The notes: generated from the letters alone by a model not told the origin. A stretch of DNA of 64,000 bases from Ignavibacteria bacterium (GCA_025612375.1 JAAXKN010000001.1:290669-354668); one strand, 5' to 3'. Positions 1 through 9,137 are shown, numbered from the stretch's first letter. Translations and numbers: made by a program.

Positions 1-1434
1 GGAACGCAGGCCGAGGCCCTCATTATACTTGAAGGCGACGAGTTTATTGCCGAGAAACACGGCATCCCTCCGGGAACAGCAGACCAGAGGGAGGCCATAT
101 ACATTAACCGCCGGAACACGGTAAATGAAATTGTAAGCGAAGTTGAGTTTGAGGACTCTAAAAAAGGTGAATTTTTCAACAAGCTGGGCAGAATGTCGGT
201 TAACCCTGTAACGGGACTCCCGATTCTGGCAGTGGTGCTTGTAATTGTTTATTTCTTTATTGGTGACTTTATATCTCAAAGAGTAGTAAAGTACACCGAA
301 AACACGCTTGGCAAAGGGGAATTTGAATACCACGTTAAATCCTTTGTCGGCAAGTACACGCCCGTAGATATTACTGTGGATATACAGGACGACAACGGGA
401 ACCCGATTTCCACAAAAGATTTCAGCTTCCCCCACGGGCTCAACAGCGACGTTCAGAAAGCAGCCGAGTTCAAGAAAATCTCCGCGCCGCACGGCACAAG
501 CACGTCATTTGAATTTCAGAATCCCTTTGTCAAACTTTTCTTTGGTGAGTTCGGTATAATTACAATGACCATCACCTATCTTCTTTTCCTTCTTCTGCCT
601 CTCGTGGCGGCTTTTTACTTTGTAATGGCTCTTTTGGAAGATTCCGGTTACCTGCCGCGCCTGGCAACGATGCTTGACCGTTCCTTAAACAAGCTTGGCT
701 TAAACGGAAGGGCTGTAATTCCTTTAATACTTGGCTTCGGGTGCGTTACAATGGCTACCATTACAACCAGGCTTCTTGGGACAGAAAGAGAGAAGACAAT
801 TGTAACGGCCATTCTGCAGTTTGTAATCCCCTGCTCGGCTCAGCTGGCAGTTATTGCCGTTTTAATGAGCATGGCAGGCGCCGTGCCCTTTACAATTTAT
901 GTAATTACCATATTAACCGTTCTTATAGTGCTTTCAACACTGCTTAACCGGTTTCTGCCTGGTGAAAGCTCGCCGCTTCTTATAGATCTTCCTGCAATGA
1001 GGCTGCCTAGGCTGGACAATATATTTAAGAAGATGTTCTACAGGACCTACGGTTTCATGAAAGAAGCCAGTTTCTGGTTCTTTGTCGGGGCACTTGCCGT
1101 TGGAATTATGGAGCTTACGGGGCTTTTAACAGTATGGCAGGACATACTGGAGCCATTTACGACAATGTGGCTGAAGCTTCCAAAGGAGGCAGCAAATGCG
1201 TTTGTAATGGGAATGGTAAGAAGGGATTTCGGGGCTGCAGGTCTTTTCCACCTTACATTAAGCCCGATGCAGATAACCGTGGCAATAACGACAATTACGC
1301 TCTTTGTTCCCTGTATAGCTTCATTTGTAATAATGTTAAAAGAAAGGGGCTGGAAGCAGGGTCTTATAATCTGGAGCGGCACCTGGTTTTTTGCATTCCT
1401 GGTTGGCGGAATAATAGCACAGATATTTGTTTAA
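1..1434 (+). CDS. feoB: Ferrous iron transport protein B, C-terminal part (5' cut by window edge)
   Basis: Inner-membrane Fe(II) transporter. The reading frame is open from base 1, so the gene starts outside the window and the GTPase domain is not visible. What remains is the spacer region followed by the NPVTGLPI-type entry into the first membrane helix, then the Gate domains: LEDSGYLPR, a GFGC motif in the first gate (LGFGCVTMATITTRLL) and a long run of membrane helices to the C-terminus. A periplasmic loop of about 60 residues follows the first helix. The gene ends against a strong hairpin shared with the convergent rnhA. Family assignment is secure; the length and start cannot be judged. 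Confidence 0.95.
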   Translation, partial: GTQAEALIILEGDEFIAEKHGIPPGTADQREAIYINRRNTVNEIVSEVEFEDSKKGEFFNKLGRMSVNPVTGLPILAVVLVIVYFFIGDFISQRVVKYTENTLGKGEFEYHVKSFVGKYTPVDITVDIQDDNGNPISTKDFSFPHGLNSDVQKAAEFKKISAPHGTSTSFEFQNPFVKLFFGEFGIITMTITYLLFLLLPLVAAFYFVMALLEDSGYLPRLATMLDRSLNKLGLNGRAVIPLILGFGCVTMATITTRLLGTEREKTIVTAILQFVIPCSAQLAVIAVLMSMAGAVPFTIYVITILTVLIVLSTLLNRFLPGESSPLLIDLPAMRLPRLDNIFKKMFYRTYGFMKEASFWFFVGALAVGIMELTGLLTVWQDILEPFTTMWLKLPKEAANAFVMGMVRRDFGAAGLFHLTLSPMQITVAITTITLFVPCIASFVIMLKERGWKQGLIIWSGTWFFAFLVGGIIAQIFV

Positions 1435-1442
1435 TAAAAAAA

Positions 1443-1476
1443 GGCGCCAGGAAATGGTTTTCCCGGCGCCTTTTTT
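1443..1476. terminator. Bidirectional rho-independent terminator between feoB and rnhA
   Basis: GGCGCC (1443-1448) pairs with GGCGCC (1465-1470). Further pairing continues inwards. A T6 run follows on the plus strand, and an A-rich run before the stem gives a U-tract on the minus strand. It can therefore end both convergent genes. Confidence 0.9.
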
Positions 1477-1496
1477 AAATATTTAAGACAGAGAAT

Positions 1497-1979
1497 TTAA
1501 TTCTGCTTGCCTTTGTAGCCTGTATCCTCCAGAAGATCAGATCCCTGGGCGGCCTGTTTGCACAGTTTATCACACATCTCGTTTTCAGTGTGCCCCGCGT
1601 GCCCCCTTACCCACTTGAATTCAACTTCATGATAAGCGATAAGATCCAGGAGCTTTGCCCACAGGTCAACGTTTTCAGCTTTTTCGGTTTTGTTCCTCAT
1701 CCACCCCTTGGCCTTCCACTTTTTAGCCCAGCCTTTCATTACACCGTTTACAAGATACTGCGAGTCGGTATAAAGCGTAACGCGGCAGCGTTCTTTAAGT
1801 GCCGTGAGGCCCGTAATTGCCGCCATGAGCTCCATGCGGTTATTTGTAGTAAGGCGGTAGCCCTGAGAAAGCTCGCGCCTTCTGTCCTTATATTCAACAA
1901 TTGCGGCATAGCCGCCGGGACCGGGGTTGCCGAAGCTTCCGCCGTCTGTAAAAATTGTAACGTGTTTTAATTCTTCCAT
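1497..1979 (-). CDS. rnhA: Ribonuclease HI
   Basis: Cytosolic endonuclease that cuts the RNA strand of RNA-DNA hybrids. The 160-residue length is normal. The catalytic set is intact: Asp in FTDGGSFGNPG, Glu in NRMELMAA, Asp in YTDSQY and Asp in NEMCDKL, with the basic-protrusion segment KGWAKKWKAKGW between. It lies downstream of nuoF on the same strand but is separated from it by a hairpin at 2017-2039, so it may have its own promoter. Confidence 0.95.
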   Translation of the reverse strand: MEELKHVTIFTDGGSFGNPGPGGYAAIVEYKDRRRELSQGYRLTTNNRMELMAAITGLTALKERCRVTLYTDSQYLVNGVMKGWAKKWKAKGWMRNKTEKAENVDLWAKLLDLIAYHEVEFKWVRGHAGHTENEMCDKLCKQAAQGSDLLEDTGYKGKQN

Positions 1980-2016
1980 ATAAAAAAATAATGAATGTTT
2001 CAGCTATAGAAAAGTA

Positions 2017-2039
2017 AAGCCGGCAACTAATGCCGGCTT
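2017..2039 (-). terminator. Probable terminator of the nuo operon
   Basis: AAGCCGGCA (2017-2025) and TGCCGGCTT (2031-2039) form a perfect 9-bp stem with a 5-base loop. On the minus strand it is followed by TTTACTTTTC. It sits 35 bases past the nuoF stop. Confidence 0.7.
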
Positions 2040-2073
2040 CAGTACTGCTTAAAATTTCAAACTACTTAAAATA

Positions 2074-3399
2074 CTAGCTTTTACTCCGGTCTGCCAGAGG
2101 AAGTGCCGTATTGCGCATAGAGTGAACCTTATTGGCTGCAGGAATAACAATTTCCCTTTTAACAGCCTTTTCAAATTCGTCCCTGAATCTCGTGATCATG
2201 AATTTTACAGGCCATGCCGCAGCATCGCCAAGAGCGCAGACCGTATTGCCTTCAATGTTCTTTGCAACGTCAACAAGCAGATCCAGGTCAGAAGCTGTTC
2301 CCTGTCCTCTTGCAATTCTGTTTAGTGTCTTAAGCATCCAGCCTGTACCTTCGCGGCATGGAGTGCACTGGCCGCAGCTTTCATGGTAATAGAATTTAGT
2401 GATCCTTGCAAGGACTCTTACCAGATCTGTATCCTCATCCATGACAATAACGCCGCCTGTACCTATGGCCGAGCCTGCAGCCTTAAGGCTTTCAGCGTCC
2501 ATTTTAATGCCTTCCAGCTGTTCGCCTCTTAAGGGGGGCATAGAAGACCCGCCGGGAATAACGCATTTAATTTTTTTACCTCCCGGGACGCCGCCTGCAT
2601 AATTATAGATCAGGTCCGTTAAAAGTACGCCCGTAGGGAGCTCATAAACGCCGGGTTTATTTACGTGTCCGCTCACTCCGAAAAGGAGTGTACCCGGGTG
2701 ACGAGCTTCTCCGATCTTAGAGAACCATTCCCAGCCGTTTTTAATGATTGATGGGATATTGGAAATTGTTTCAACGTTATTTATTGTTGTAGGGCATCCC
2801 CAGAGTCCGTTCTGTGCCGGGAAAGGAGGTTTTACCCTTGGATAGGGGCGCTTGCCTTCTATGGAATTCATGAGCGAGGATTCCTCGCCGCAGATATAAG
2901 CACCCGCACCCTTATGAATATAAATATTGCATTCATAAGGTGTAGAGAAAGTTTCCTTCATCTTTTCGCCCACTAATCCCATTTCGTAGGCGTCATCCAG
3001 GGCCTTCTGCACCATCTGTATCCAGTTATGATATTCGCCTCTAATATAGATGTAAGCCGCTTTTGCCTGAATTGCGTAGCATGCAATTAATGCGCCTTCA
3101 ATTAAGGCATGGGGGTTACGCTCAAATATCTGGCGGTCCTTGAATGAGCCCGGTTCGCTTTCGTCGCCATTGATGCAGAGATATTTTGGCTTGTCGGTTG
3201 TCTTGGGCATGAAGCTCCACTTCAGTCCCGTAAGGAAGGAAGCTCCGCCGCGGCCTCTTAAGCCCGACTTTTTAACCTCGTCAATCACCTCATCCGGAGT
3301 CATACTGTAGGCTTTCTTTACAGTTTCATAACCGCCGTGCTCTTTATATACATCTATCCTGTGATAGTTGGGTATGTCCAGTAATAAAATTTTTTCCAT
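2074..3399 (-). CDS. nuoF: NADH-quinone oxidoreductase subunit F
   Basis: FMN- and NADH-binding subunit of the peripheral arm of complex I; it takes electrons from NADH. At 441 residues the length is typical. Visible motifs are the glycine-rich GLRGRGGASF NADH site, the FMN-site segment GAGAYICGEESSL, and the [4Fe-4S] N3 ligands in ESCGQCTPCREG plus the later Cys in GNTVCALGDAAA. It is the last gene of the nuoABCDEF run, 9 bases after nuoE. nuoG, which normally follows, is absent; a terminator-like hairpin and rnhA come next. Confidence 0.96.
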   Translation of the reverse strand: MEKILLLDIPNYHRIDVYKEHGGYETVKKAYSMTPDEVIDEVKKSGLRGRGGASFLTGLKWSFMPKTTDKPKYLCINGDESEPGSFKDRQIFERNPHALIEGALIACYAIQAKAAYIYIRGEYHNWIQMVQKALDDAYEMGLVGEKMKETFSTPYECNIYIHKGAGAYICGEESSLMNSIEGKRPYPRVKPPFPAQNGLWGCPTTINNVETISNIPSIIKNGWEWFSKIGEARHPGTLLFGVSGHVNKPGVYELPTGVLLTDLIYNYAGGVPGGKKIKCVIPGGSSMPPLRGEQLEGIKMDAESLKAAGSAIGTGGVIVMDEDTDLVRVLARITKFYYHESCGQCTPCREGTGWMLKTLNRIARGQGTASDLDLLVDVAKNIEGNTVCALGDAAAWPVKFMITRFRDEFEKAVKREIVIPAANKVHSMRNTALPLADRSKS

Positions 3400-3408
3400 T
3401 CGATTCTG

Positions 3409-3882
3409 TTATTTTAAGGAATCTAAGATTTCAGTTAATTTTTCTTTTGTAAGGTTTTCGTAGTAGTCGTCGTTTACCGCAATCATCGGGGCTGTACCGC
3501 ACGAGCCCATGCATTCGACCTCTTCTATGGAGAATTTGCCGTCGGAGGTAAGGCCGTTTACATCAATGCCGAGTTTTTTAACCACGTGGTCGAGCATCTC
3601 GTAGCCGCCTCTTAGCATGCAGGAGACGTTTGTACAGACCTGAACGTGGTACTTCCCTATGGGATTAGTATGGTACATGGTATAGAAGGTGGCAACGCCC
3701 AGGACGTCAACGCTGTTGATTCCGAGCAGTTTTGCAACCTCGTCCATTACTTCCTTAGTAATATATCCGTTTTGTTCCTGCGCAATATAAAGCACAGGCA
3801 TAACGGCAGCTTTTGAAGCAGGATATTTTTTCCTTACGGCTTCAATCTTCGCCAGATTTTCTTCTGTAAACTTAAAGTCCAT
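3409..3882 (-). CDS. nuoE: NADH-quinone oxidoreductase subunit E
   Basis: Thioredoxin-fold [2Fe-2S] subunit (cluster N1a) of the NADH-dehydrogenase module of complex I. It has 157 residues. The four cysteine ligands are seen as CTNVSC and CMGSCG in the expected C-x4-C ... C-x3-C pattern, after the usual N-terminal helical region (GVATFYTMYHTNPIGKYH). It lies between nuoD and nuoF in the operon, with a 67-base gap from nuoD. Confidence 0.95.
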   Translation of the reverse strand: MDFKFTEENLAKIEAVRKKYPASKAAVMPVLYIAQEQNGYITKEVMDEVAKLLGINSVDVLGVATFYTMYHTNPIGKYHVQVCTNVSCMLRGGYEMLDHVVKKLGIDVNGLTSDGKFSIEEVECMGSCGTAPMIAVNDDYYENLTKEKLTEILDSLK

Positions 3883-3949
3883 TTATTTTCAATCAAAAAG
3901 TAAAAATTACGTATTAATTATTTATGCCCAAGGCTTCAAAGCTATTTGC

Positions 3950-5203
3950 TTATTTATCCGCCTCACCCATAACAGGATCAATGCTGCCTATAATTGCAAC
4001 GACGTCTGAGATCATGCTGCCTTTAATTATTGTAGGCAGAGCCTGTATGTTGCAGAAAGAGGGTGAGCGGATCTTAAACCTCCAGGGTGAACCCTTACCG
4101 TTACTTACAATATAAAAACCAAGTTCGCCTTTTGGGTTTTCAACGGCGCTGTAAACTTCGCCAACCGGAGGATTCATTCCGAAGTTTACTATCATAAAGT
4201 CGTGAATGAGTTCTTCCATTTTCGTATAGATCTCAGTTTTATAGGGAAGAACTTTTTTCGGGCTGTTAGCCCTTACCTCACCCTGGGGCATTTTCTCTAA
4301 AGTCTGGCGCACGATCTTTGCGCTTTCACGAACCTCTTCAACCCTGACGAAGTAGCGTGCAAGGCAGTCGCCTTCTGTATATACAGGCACCTTAAAGTCC
4401 ATTTCGTTATAGAAAAGGTACGGGTTTGAACGCCTTATGTCGTGTTCAACGCCGGAACCTCTGAGCGTAGGACCGGTAACACCGAGGCGTATGGCGTCTT
4501 CCTTGGAAAGGACGCCTATGCCTTCAAGGCGGTCTATAAATATTCTGTTTGTATTGAGTATTTTTTCAATTTCGTCAACAGCAGGGTCAAAGTTGTCTAT
4601 AAAATTCTTAATCATTGCAAGGGCTTCATCTGTAACGTCAGCTGCAACGCCGCCAATGCGTGTATAGCTGGTAGTAAATCTGGCGCCTGCTACCTTGTCG
4701 TAGAATTCCTGTATTTTCTCCCTTTCCCTGAAAGCCCATAGGAGGACTGTAAGGGCGCCCACGTCCATTGCAAAGGTACCGATTGCAATTAGGTGTCCTG
4801 CAATGCGTGAGAGCTCAGCCATAAGCATTCTTATGTACTGGGCGCGTTTTGGGACTTCAATGCCTGCAAGTTTTTCCACAGCCAGGACGTAAGCCACGTT
4901 ATTGCACATCGTGGATGTATAATCGAGTCTGTCTGTATGAGGGATATATTCCATATAAGACATATTCTCGGCCAGTTTTTCATAGCCGCGGTGCAGGTAT
5001 CCGAGTTCCGGCACGCATGCCATAACGGTTTCGCCGTCGAGTCTGAGCAAAAGGCGCAGTACACCGTGAGTTGCAGGGTGCTGCGGACCCATATTCAGTA
5101 TCATTTCATTTTCAAGGGCATCATCGATACTGATGTCTGTATCTGCCATGAGTGCCTGGAGAATCTGGGAATTGCTTTCGTCTTTAAGTATTCTATTGTC
5201 CAT
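3950..5203 (-). CDS. nuoD: NADH-quinone oxidoreductase subunit D
   Basis: 49-kDa-type subunit that helps form the quinone-binding site at the foot of the peripheral arm. It has 417 residues and is not fused to NuoC. The family signature NMGPQHPATHGVLRL is near residue 32. GYLHRGYEKLAENMSY and the C-terminal DVVAIIGSIDPVMGEADK, typical of the family end, are present. The start is 4 bases after the nuoC stop, which suggests translational coupling. Confidence 0.97.
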   Translation of the reverse strand: MDNRILKDESNSQILQALMADTDISIDDALENEMILNMGPQHPATHGVLRLLLRLDGETVMACVPELGYLHRGYEKLAENMSYMEYIPHTDRLDYTSTMCNNVAYVLAVEKLAGIEVPKRAQYIRMLMAELSRIAGHLIAIGTFAMDVGALTVLLWAFREREKIQEFYDKVAGARFTTSYTRIGGVAADVTDEALAMIKNFIDNFDPAVDEIEKILNTNRIFIDRLEGIGVLSKEDAIRLGVTGPTLRGSGVEHDIRRSNPYLFYNEMDFKVPVYTEGDCLARYFVRVEEVRESAKIVRQTLEKMPQGEVRANSPKKVLPYKTEIYTKMEELIHDFMIVNFGMNPPVGEVYSAVENPKGELGFYIVSNGKGSPWRFKIRSPSFCNIQALPTIIKGSMISDVVAIIGSIDPVMGEADK

Positions 5204-5207
5204 AATC

Positions 5208-5690
5208 TTATTTCTTTGGTAATGGTATTGAGCCCGGTATACCCAGTAGCGGGAATTCCTTTCTTAACGGGTGGTATTCAAATTCCTCCGGCATATAAAC
5301 GCGCCTGAGATCGGGGTGGCCTGTAAATTTAATTCCGAACATGTCAAAAGTCTCCCTTTCGTACCAGTTGGCTGAAGCCCAGACTGAAGAAACGCTATGG
5401 GCGGTCTCCCCTTCCAGATTTACCTTTAATCTCAGCCTGAATTTATTCTTAAGGGAGTATATATGATATACCATTGTAAATCTCATCTTGCGTTTAGCCC
5501 AGTCGATGGCAGTCACATCCTCGCACATATTGAATTCCAGGTCGTTGTCGCTTTTGAGGAACGTGCATACATCAATAATCTTATCTGCAGCAACAGTAAG
5601 GCATAAGTCGCCCCGAAAATCGGTCACTTCAAGGACAGCACCTTTCAGGGTGCCATTAAGTTTTTCAATAATTACTTCTTTTAGTTCCAT
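5208..5690 (-). CDS. nuoC: NADH-quinone oxidoreductase subunit C
   Basis: 30-kDa-type subunit of the connecting module of complex I. It has 160 residues with the conserved block WYERETFDMFGIKFTGHPDL followed by RRVYMPEEFEYHPLRKEFPL. It is a separate protein, unlike the fused NuoCD of enterobacteria. It is the third gene of the nuo operon and lies 68 bases after the nuoB stop. Confidence 0.96.
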   Translation of the reverse strand: MELKEVIIEKLNGTLKGAVLEVTDFRGDLCLTVAADKIIDVCTFLKSDNDLEFNMCEDVTAIDWAKRKMRFTMVYHIYSLKNKFRLRLKVNLEGETAHSVSSVWASANWYERETFDMFGIKFTGHPDLRRVYMPEEFEYHPLRKEFPLLGIPGSIPLPKK

Positions 5691-5758
5691 ATTTTGATAA
5701 AGTAAGGCGAAAAAATTCTAAATTAATTGGCGGGAACAATCTCCGCCTTTCCGGGGGT

Positions 5759-6277
5759 TTATTGTTTTGAAAATCCCATTTCCAAAAGCGGTTTATCCTG
5801 AAAATCCCTGCCGCGTGTCTTTGAGATGATATCCTGAATTTCCATGAGTGCATTTATCAGGTTTTCAGGGCGCGGAGGGCATCCGGCAGTATAAACATCA
5901 ACAGGAAGGAACTGGTCTATTCCCTGCACTACTGAATAAGTGCGGTACATGCCGCCGGTTGAGGTGCAGGCGCCCATTGCTATAACCCATTTCGGGTCGG
6001 GCATCTGGTCGTATATTTTCCTTACAACCTTTGACATTTTGTATGTAACCGTACCGGCAACGATCATAAGGTCTGACTGTCTGGGAGAAAACCTCATTAC
6101 CTCGCTTCCGAAACGGGCAAGATCGTACTTAGGGTCTGCCACAGCCATCATTTCGATAGCGCAGCAGGAAATACCCATAGGCATAGGCCACACGGAGTTT
6201 TTCCTTGCCCATGCAATAACAGCATCTATAGTTGTAGTAATAAAACCATCTGAAGTCAGTTTGGCTTCTAATCCCAT
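5759..6277 (-). CDS. nuoB: NADH-quinone oxidoreductase subunit B
   Basis: PSST-type subunit carrying the terminal [4Fe-4S] cluster N2, which hands electrons to quinone. It has 172 residues. Cluster ligands are visible in ISCCAIEMM (two adjacent Cys), in the [15 protein letters not shown] segment and in the C-terminal AGCPPRPE. The gene overlaps nuoA by 10 bases, which points to coupled translation. Confidence 0.96.
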   Translation of the reverse strand: MGLEAKLTSDGFITTTIDAVIAWARKNSVWPMPMGISCCAIEMMAVADPKYDLARFGSEVMRFSPRQSDLMIVAGTVTYKMSKVVRKIYDQMPDPKWVIAMGACTSTGGMYRTYSVVQGIDQFLPVDVYTAGCPPRPENLINALMEIQDIISKTRGRDFQDKPLLEMGFSKQ

Positions 6278-6639
6278 TTCAGACCGCCTTTTTTATAAAC
6301 ATATAAATAACCAAGTTCAAGCACTACCAGGAATATAATCATCGGAACGAGTGCAGAAATACCCTGTTCACCCAAAAGTTTCTTAAATTCAACACCCCAG
6401 GGATAGACAAATATCACTTCAATGTCGAAAATTATAAAGAGCATGGCTACGAGGTAATACTTTATTGATATCCTCTCTCTCACGCTCCCGACCGGTTTCA
6501 TACCACTTTCATAGGTGCTCAGCTTCTCAGAGTCAGGCCTCTGCGGGCCGAAAAGCTTTGAAGAGGCGATGACAGCAAGGCTGAAAACCACGGCAAAACC
6601 GATAACAAGAAATATTGGTATGTATTGTTCAATCATCAC
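6268..6639 (-). CDS. nuoA: NADH-quinone oxidoreductase subunit A
   Basis: Small membrane subunit of complex I (123 residues) with three predicted helices and the conserved loop [20 protein letters not shown], followed by [18 protein letters not shown]. It is the first gene of the nuoABCDEF operon. The promoter should lie in 6640-6790, where there is a 17-bp palindrome at 6704-6720. Confidence 0.95.
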   Translation of the reverse strand: MMIEQYIPIFLVIGFAVVFSLAVIASSKLFGPQRPDSEKLSTYESGMKPVGSVRERISIKYYLVAMLFIIFDIEVIFVYPWGVEFKKLLGEQGISALVPMIIFLVVLELGYLYVYKKGGLKWD

Positions 6640-6703
6640 TATTTACGTTTTATTGTTAAGTGTCAAATTTATCTAATTTATCAAATAATGTCAATTTTAA
6701 TCA

Positions 6704-6720
6704 TTGGACCAGCGGTCCAA
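6704..6720. promoter_or_regulatory. Palindrome upstream of nuoA, possible operator
   Basis: TTGGACCAGCGGTCCAA is a perfect 7-bp inverted repeat with a 3-base spacer, 65-81 bases upstream of the nuoA start. It stands out in an AT-rich intergenic region. It could bind a dimeric regulator or form a hairpin in the leader RNA. I do not recognise the half-site. Confidence 0.4.
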
Positions 6721-6790
6721 TTTTCCCTTAAAGGTAAAAGGGGCAAAATAACAAGGAATTGCGTGATAAATGAAGCCCTGGAAAATAGAA

Positions 6791-6815
6791 AAGCTGCCCT
6801 TTTTAAAGGCAGCTT
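6791..6815 (-). terminator. Terminator at the end of the act-cox block
   Basis: AAGCTGCC (6791-6798) pairs with GGCAGCTT (6808-6815). On the minus strand a U-rich stretch (TTCTATTTTC) follows. It is about 42 bases past the stop of the membrane cytochrome gene. Confidence 0.75.
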
Positions 6816-6856
6816 AAGAGTAGTATCCCTTAGCTTATTATTTACTTTGAGAAATT

Positions 6857-8236
6857 TTATTTATACTGCTTGTAGGTCTTCATAATATAGTCGGCAATGG
6901 CTTCAACTTCCTTGGGCTTTAAGCCCTGGTTCGGCATTGCCGGAAAGGCAGGGTTCTTCTTTGTCGGGTTAGATATAAAGGCTATAAGCTGGTCGCGCTT
7001 CCCCTCATATTTTGGGAGAACATTCTTATAGGCCGGGCCCACGAGCACGCGGTCGAAGCGGTGGCAGGCCGAGCATCTGCCGTCAAAGATATCCTTCCCG
7101 CTTATTGCAGGGCCTTTGCCCGCTTTTTCCATCTTTTCTTTTTGAATTGCATCATAATTGGCTGCCAGGGCCAGCTCCTGGCGCTGCGTGGCATAGCTGA
7201 AGGCCACCTGGTCGTTTACTGTAAAAAGGACAAAGAAAATGAGCAGAAGAAAAAATATGTAGCTGCTGTAGTTCGTACCCGGCTGCTTGATCATCATAAA
7301 ATAGTAGTGCCCCAGGGCAAAAAGTATGAGCAGAATAAGGAGTGAAAGAGCAAAGAAAGGATCGGAAACAGCACCCTTAGGAACTACAAAAAGACTTATC
7401 AGTATAAATACAGGCAGCACAATTACGGCCCAGATCCCCGTTATAAGGCAAAATCTTTCTATTGAATCTGCATATTCAGACTTCACTACCCCGGCGGGTT
7501 TTTTCCATGAGAAGTAATAAAACAGTATTGCGCCGCTTGTTACTGCAATAGTAGCAATAAGGAAGAATACATATTTATAAATTGCATTCATCGAGAATAT
7601 CGTACCGAAGAAGGTATGCTTTTGACTCCATATTTCGGGCTGAAATGAAAGCTGGATTGCTGCAATTATAAGGTAGGATGAAATAAAAAGCAGTATCACG
7701 CCCCAGATGCCCGAGCGCCTGCTGACCTTAAGGTTCGATTTCCTGAAAGCTTCAAGTTCACTTGTCCCCTCTTCCAGCCCCCCCGGGACTCCTTCGGGAC
7801 CTTTACCTTCCGGACTTTTACCTTCCGGGTGTCTTAAAAGCCAGTCGAGGTTGAATGTATATTTATAGGAATAGATCAGTATTACAGCCGGTACAAAGAG
7901 GAGTCCGGCAATGAATATAAATGATACGACGCCCATCTTTGATGCATGCAGGAGCTGGGAATAAATGAGAATAAGGCTTATGACCGGAATAATTCCAAGC
8001 ACAATTGCAATGCTTTTTGTAAACGTCACGATATCTATGAGATCTTTCGAAAAGCGGATATGGTTTTCATTGCCTTTTTTTCTTCCAAGAAAATTAATGG
8101 CAACCGAATAAAGAGTTATCCCCTTAAGGAATGCCAGGTAAGGCAGAAAGAGTATAAGTGCAAGTACAAGTATATACCTGAGCAGTGTAAGATTTTCTGC
8201 CGATTGGGGTATTACCAGTCTGTTCAGAAATTCCAT
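6857..8236 (-). CDS. Polytopic membrane protein with C-terminal cytochrome c domain
   Basis: A 459-residue protein of no family I can name. About nine hydrophobic helices fill roughly residues 17-345. They are interrupted near residue 140-160 by a hydrophilic loop with PEG repeats (HPEGKSPEGKGPEGVPGG). The last ~90 residues form a class I cytochrome c domain: haem-binding CSACH in GRCSACHRFDRVLVGP and a likely Met ligand in FPAMPNQG. It is the last gene of the ACIII-oxidase block, 16 bases after ctaB, so a role in electron transfer to or around the oxidase is likely. It might supply the cytochrome c function that caa3 oxidases carry on subunit II. Cofactor binding is well supported; the role is inference. 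Confidence 0.75.
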   Translation of the reverse strand: MEFLNRLVIPQSAENLTLLRYILVLALILFLPYLAFLKGITLYSVAINFLGRKKGNENHIRFSKDLIDIVTFTKSIAIVLGIIPVISLILIYSQLLHASKMGVVSFIFIAGLLFVPAVILIYSYKYTFNLDWLLRHPEGKSPEGKGPEGVPGGLEEGTSELEAFRKSNLKVSRRSGIWGVILLFISSYLIIAAIQLSFQPEIWSQKHTFFGTIFSMNAIYKYVFFLIATIAVTSGAILFYYFSWKKPAGVVKSEYADSIERFCLITGIWAVIVLPVFILISLFVVPKGAVSDPFFALSLLILLILFALGHYYFMMIKQPGTNYSSYIFFLLLIFFVLFTVNDQVAFSYATQRQELALAANYDAIQKEKMEKAGKGPAISGKDIFDGRCSACHRFDRVLVGPAYKNVLPKYEGKRDQLIAFISNPTKKNPAFPAMPNQGLKPKEVEAIADYIMKTYKQYK

Positions 8237-8252
8237 AATAAATCGTCCTGTA

Positions 8253-9137
8253 TTAAAAATTGAAAAGCTTATTTATGGAAAGAAGTATTACAACCAAAAG
8301 AACATAAATATTAATTTCCCTGAAGGCGAACCTGTACGTCATCTTCTCGAAACTGTGCAAAATAAGTTTGCGCGAATCCCAGACGAGCCATGCCCCTGCC
8401 AGCACAAGAAGTATATTTATGACAGGGTTTTTAACCACCCCGAAAAGAGCAATTAAAAGACAGCTTACGGCAAGCGCCACAATCCACACAAAAGTTATCC
8501 TGGTAAGCTGCCTCGTTGTGAACAGGCTCGTAAGCACCGGGAAGCCGGCCTTTTCATAATCCTTTGCATAAATCATCAGCAGGAGCCAGAAATGGGGGAC
8601 CTGCCAGATGAAAAAGAACAGTGCCACGGCAAGAATTTCAGGGTTCATCATTCTTCCGCCTGCGGCAACGTAGCCCATAACGGGCGGAATTGAGCCGATC
8701 AAAGCCCCCGGCACAACAGCCAGGGCAGTTACTTTTTTTAACGGGGTATAAAAAGCGTTGTACCAGGCAAGGGCCAGCATGCCCAGGAGTACAACCCGGA
8801 AATTGCCCGAGAAATAAAGGATAACGAGCCCCGTTACTGAAAGCAGTACTACAATTAAAAGTGCCGCATTGGGCTTAAGAGCCCCTGAAGGAATAGGTCG
8901 CATTTTTGTTCTGCTCATAAGTGCGTCTGTATTTCTTTCCTGGTAGTGGTTCAAGGCAGATGAGCCGCATGAAAGAAGAAAAACGCCCAGCGTCACAAAA
9001 AACATCTGCCAGTCAACTTTACCCGCAGCAAGTATAAACCCCACGGAAGTTGATACGGCAACAAAAAGCGTAATACGGACTTTACCTAATTCCAGTAATA
9101 TTGGAATAATTCCTTTTTTGTTATAAGATCTATTCAA
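8253..9137 (-). CDS. ctaB: Protohaem IX farnesyltransferase (haem O synthase)
   Basis: UbiA-family membrane enzyme that adds a farnesyl group to haem b, giving haem O, the precursor of haem A in aa3-type oxidases. It has 294 residues and about nine helices. The polyprenyl-diphosphate/Mg site is seen as NHYQERNTDALMSRTKMRP; the second acidic loop is near YAKDYEKAGFPVL. It lies directly after coxB, as expected for an oxidase operon. No ctaA (haem A synthase) is in the window. Confidence 0.93.
   Translation of the reverse strand: MNRSYNKKGIIPILLELGKVRITLFVAVSTSVGFILAAGKVDWQMFFVTLGVFLLSCGSSALNHYQERNTDALMSRTKMRPIPSGALKPNAALLIVVLLSVTGLVILYFSGNFRVVLLGMLALAWYNAFYTPLKKVTALAVVPGALIGSIPPVMGYVAAGGRMMNPEILAVALFFFIWQVPHFWLLLMIYAKDYEKAGFPVLTSLFTTRQLTRITFVWIVALAVSCLLIALFGVVKNPVINILLVLAGAWLVWDSRKLILHSFEKMTYRFAFREINIYVLLVVILLSINKLFNF

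Noticed and set aside
193-1434. feoB starting at the ATG at 193
   Set aside because: The same frame is open back to base 1 with FeoB-like residues, so the gene is simply cut by the window edge.
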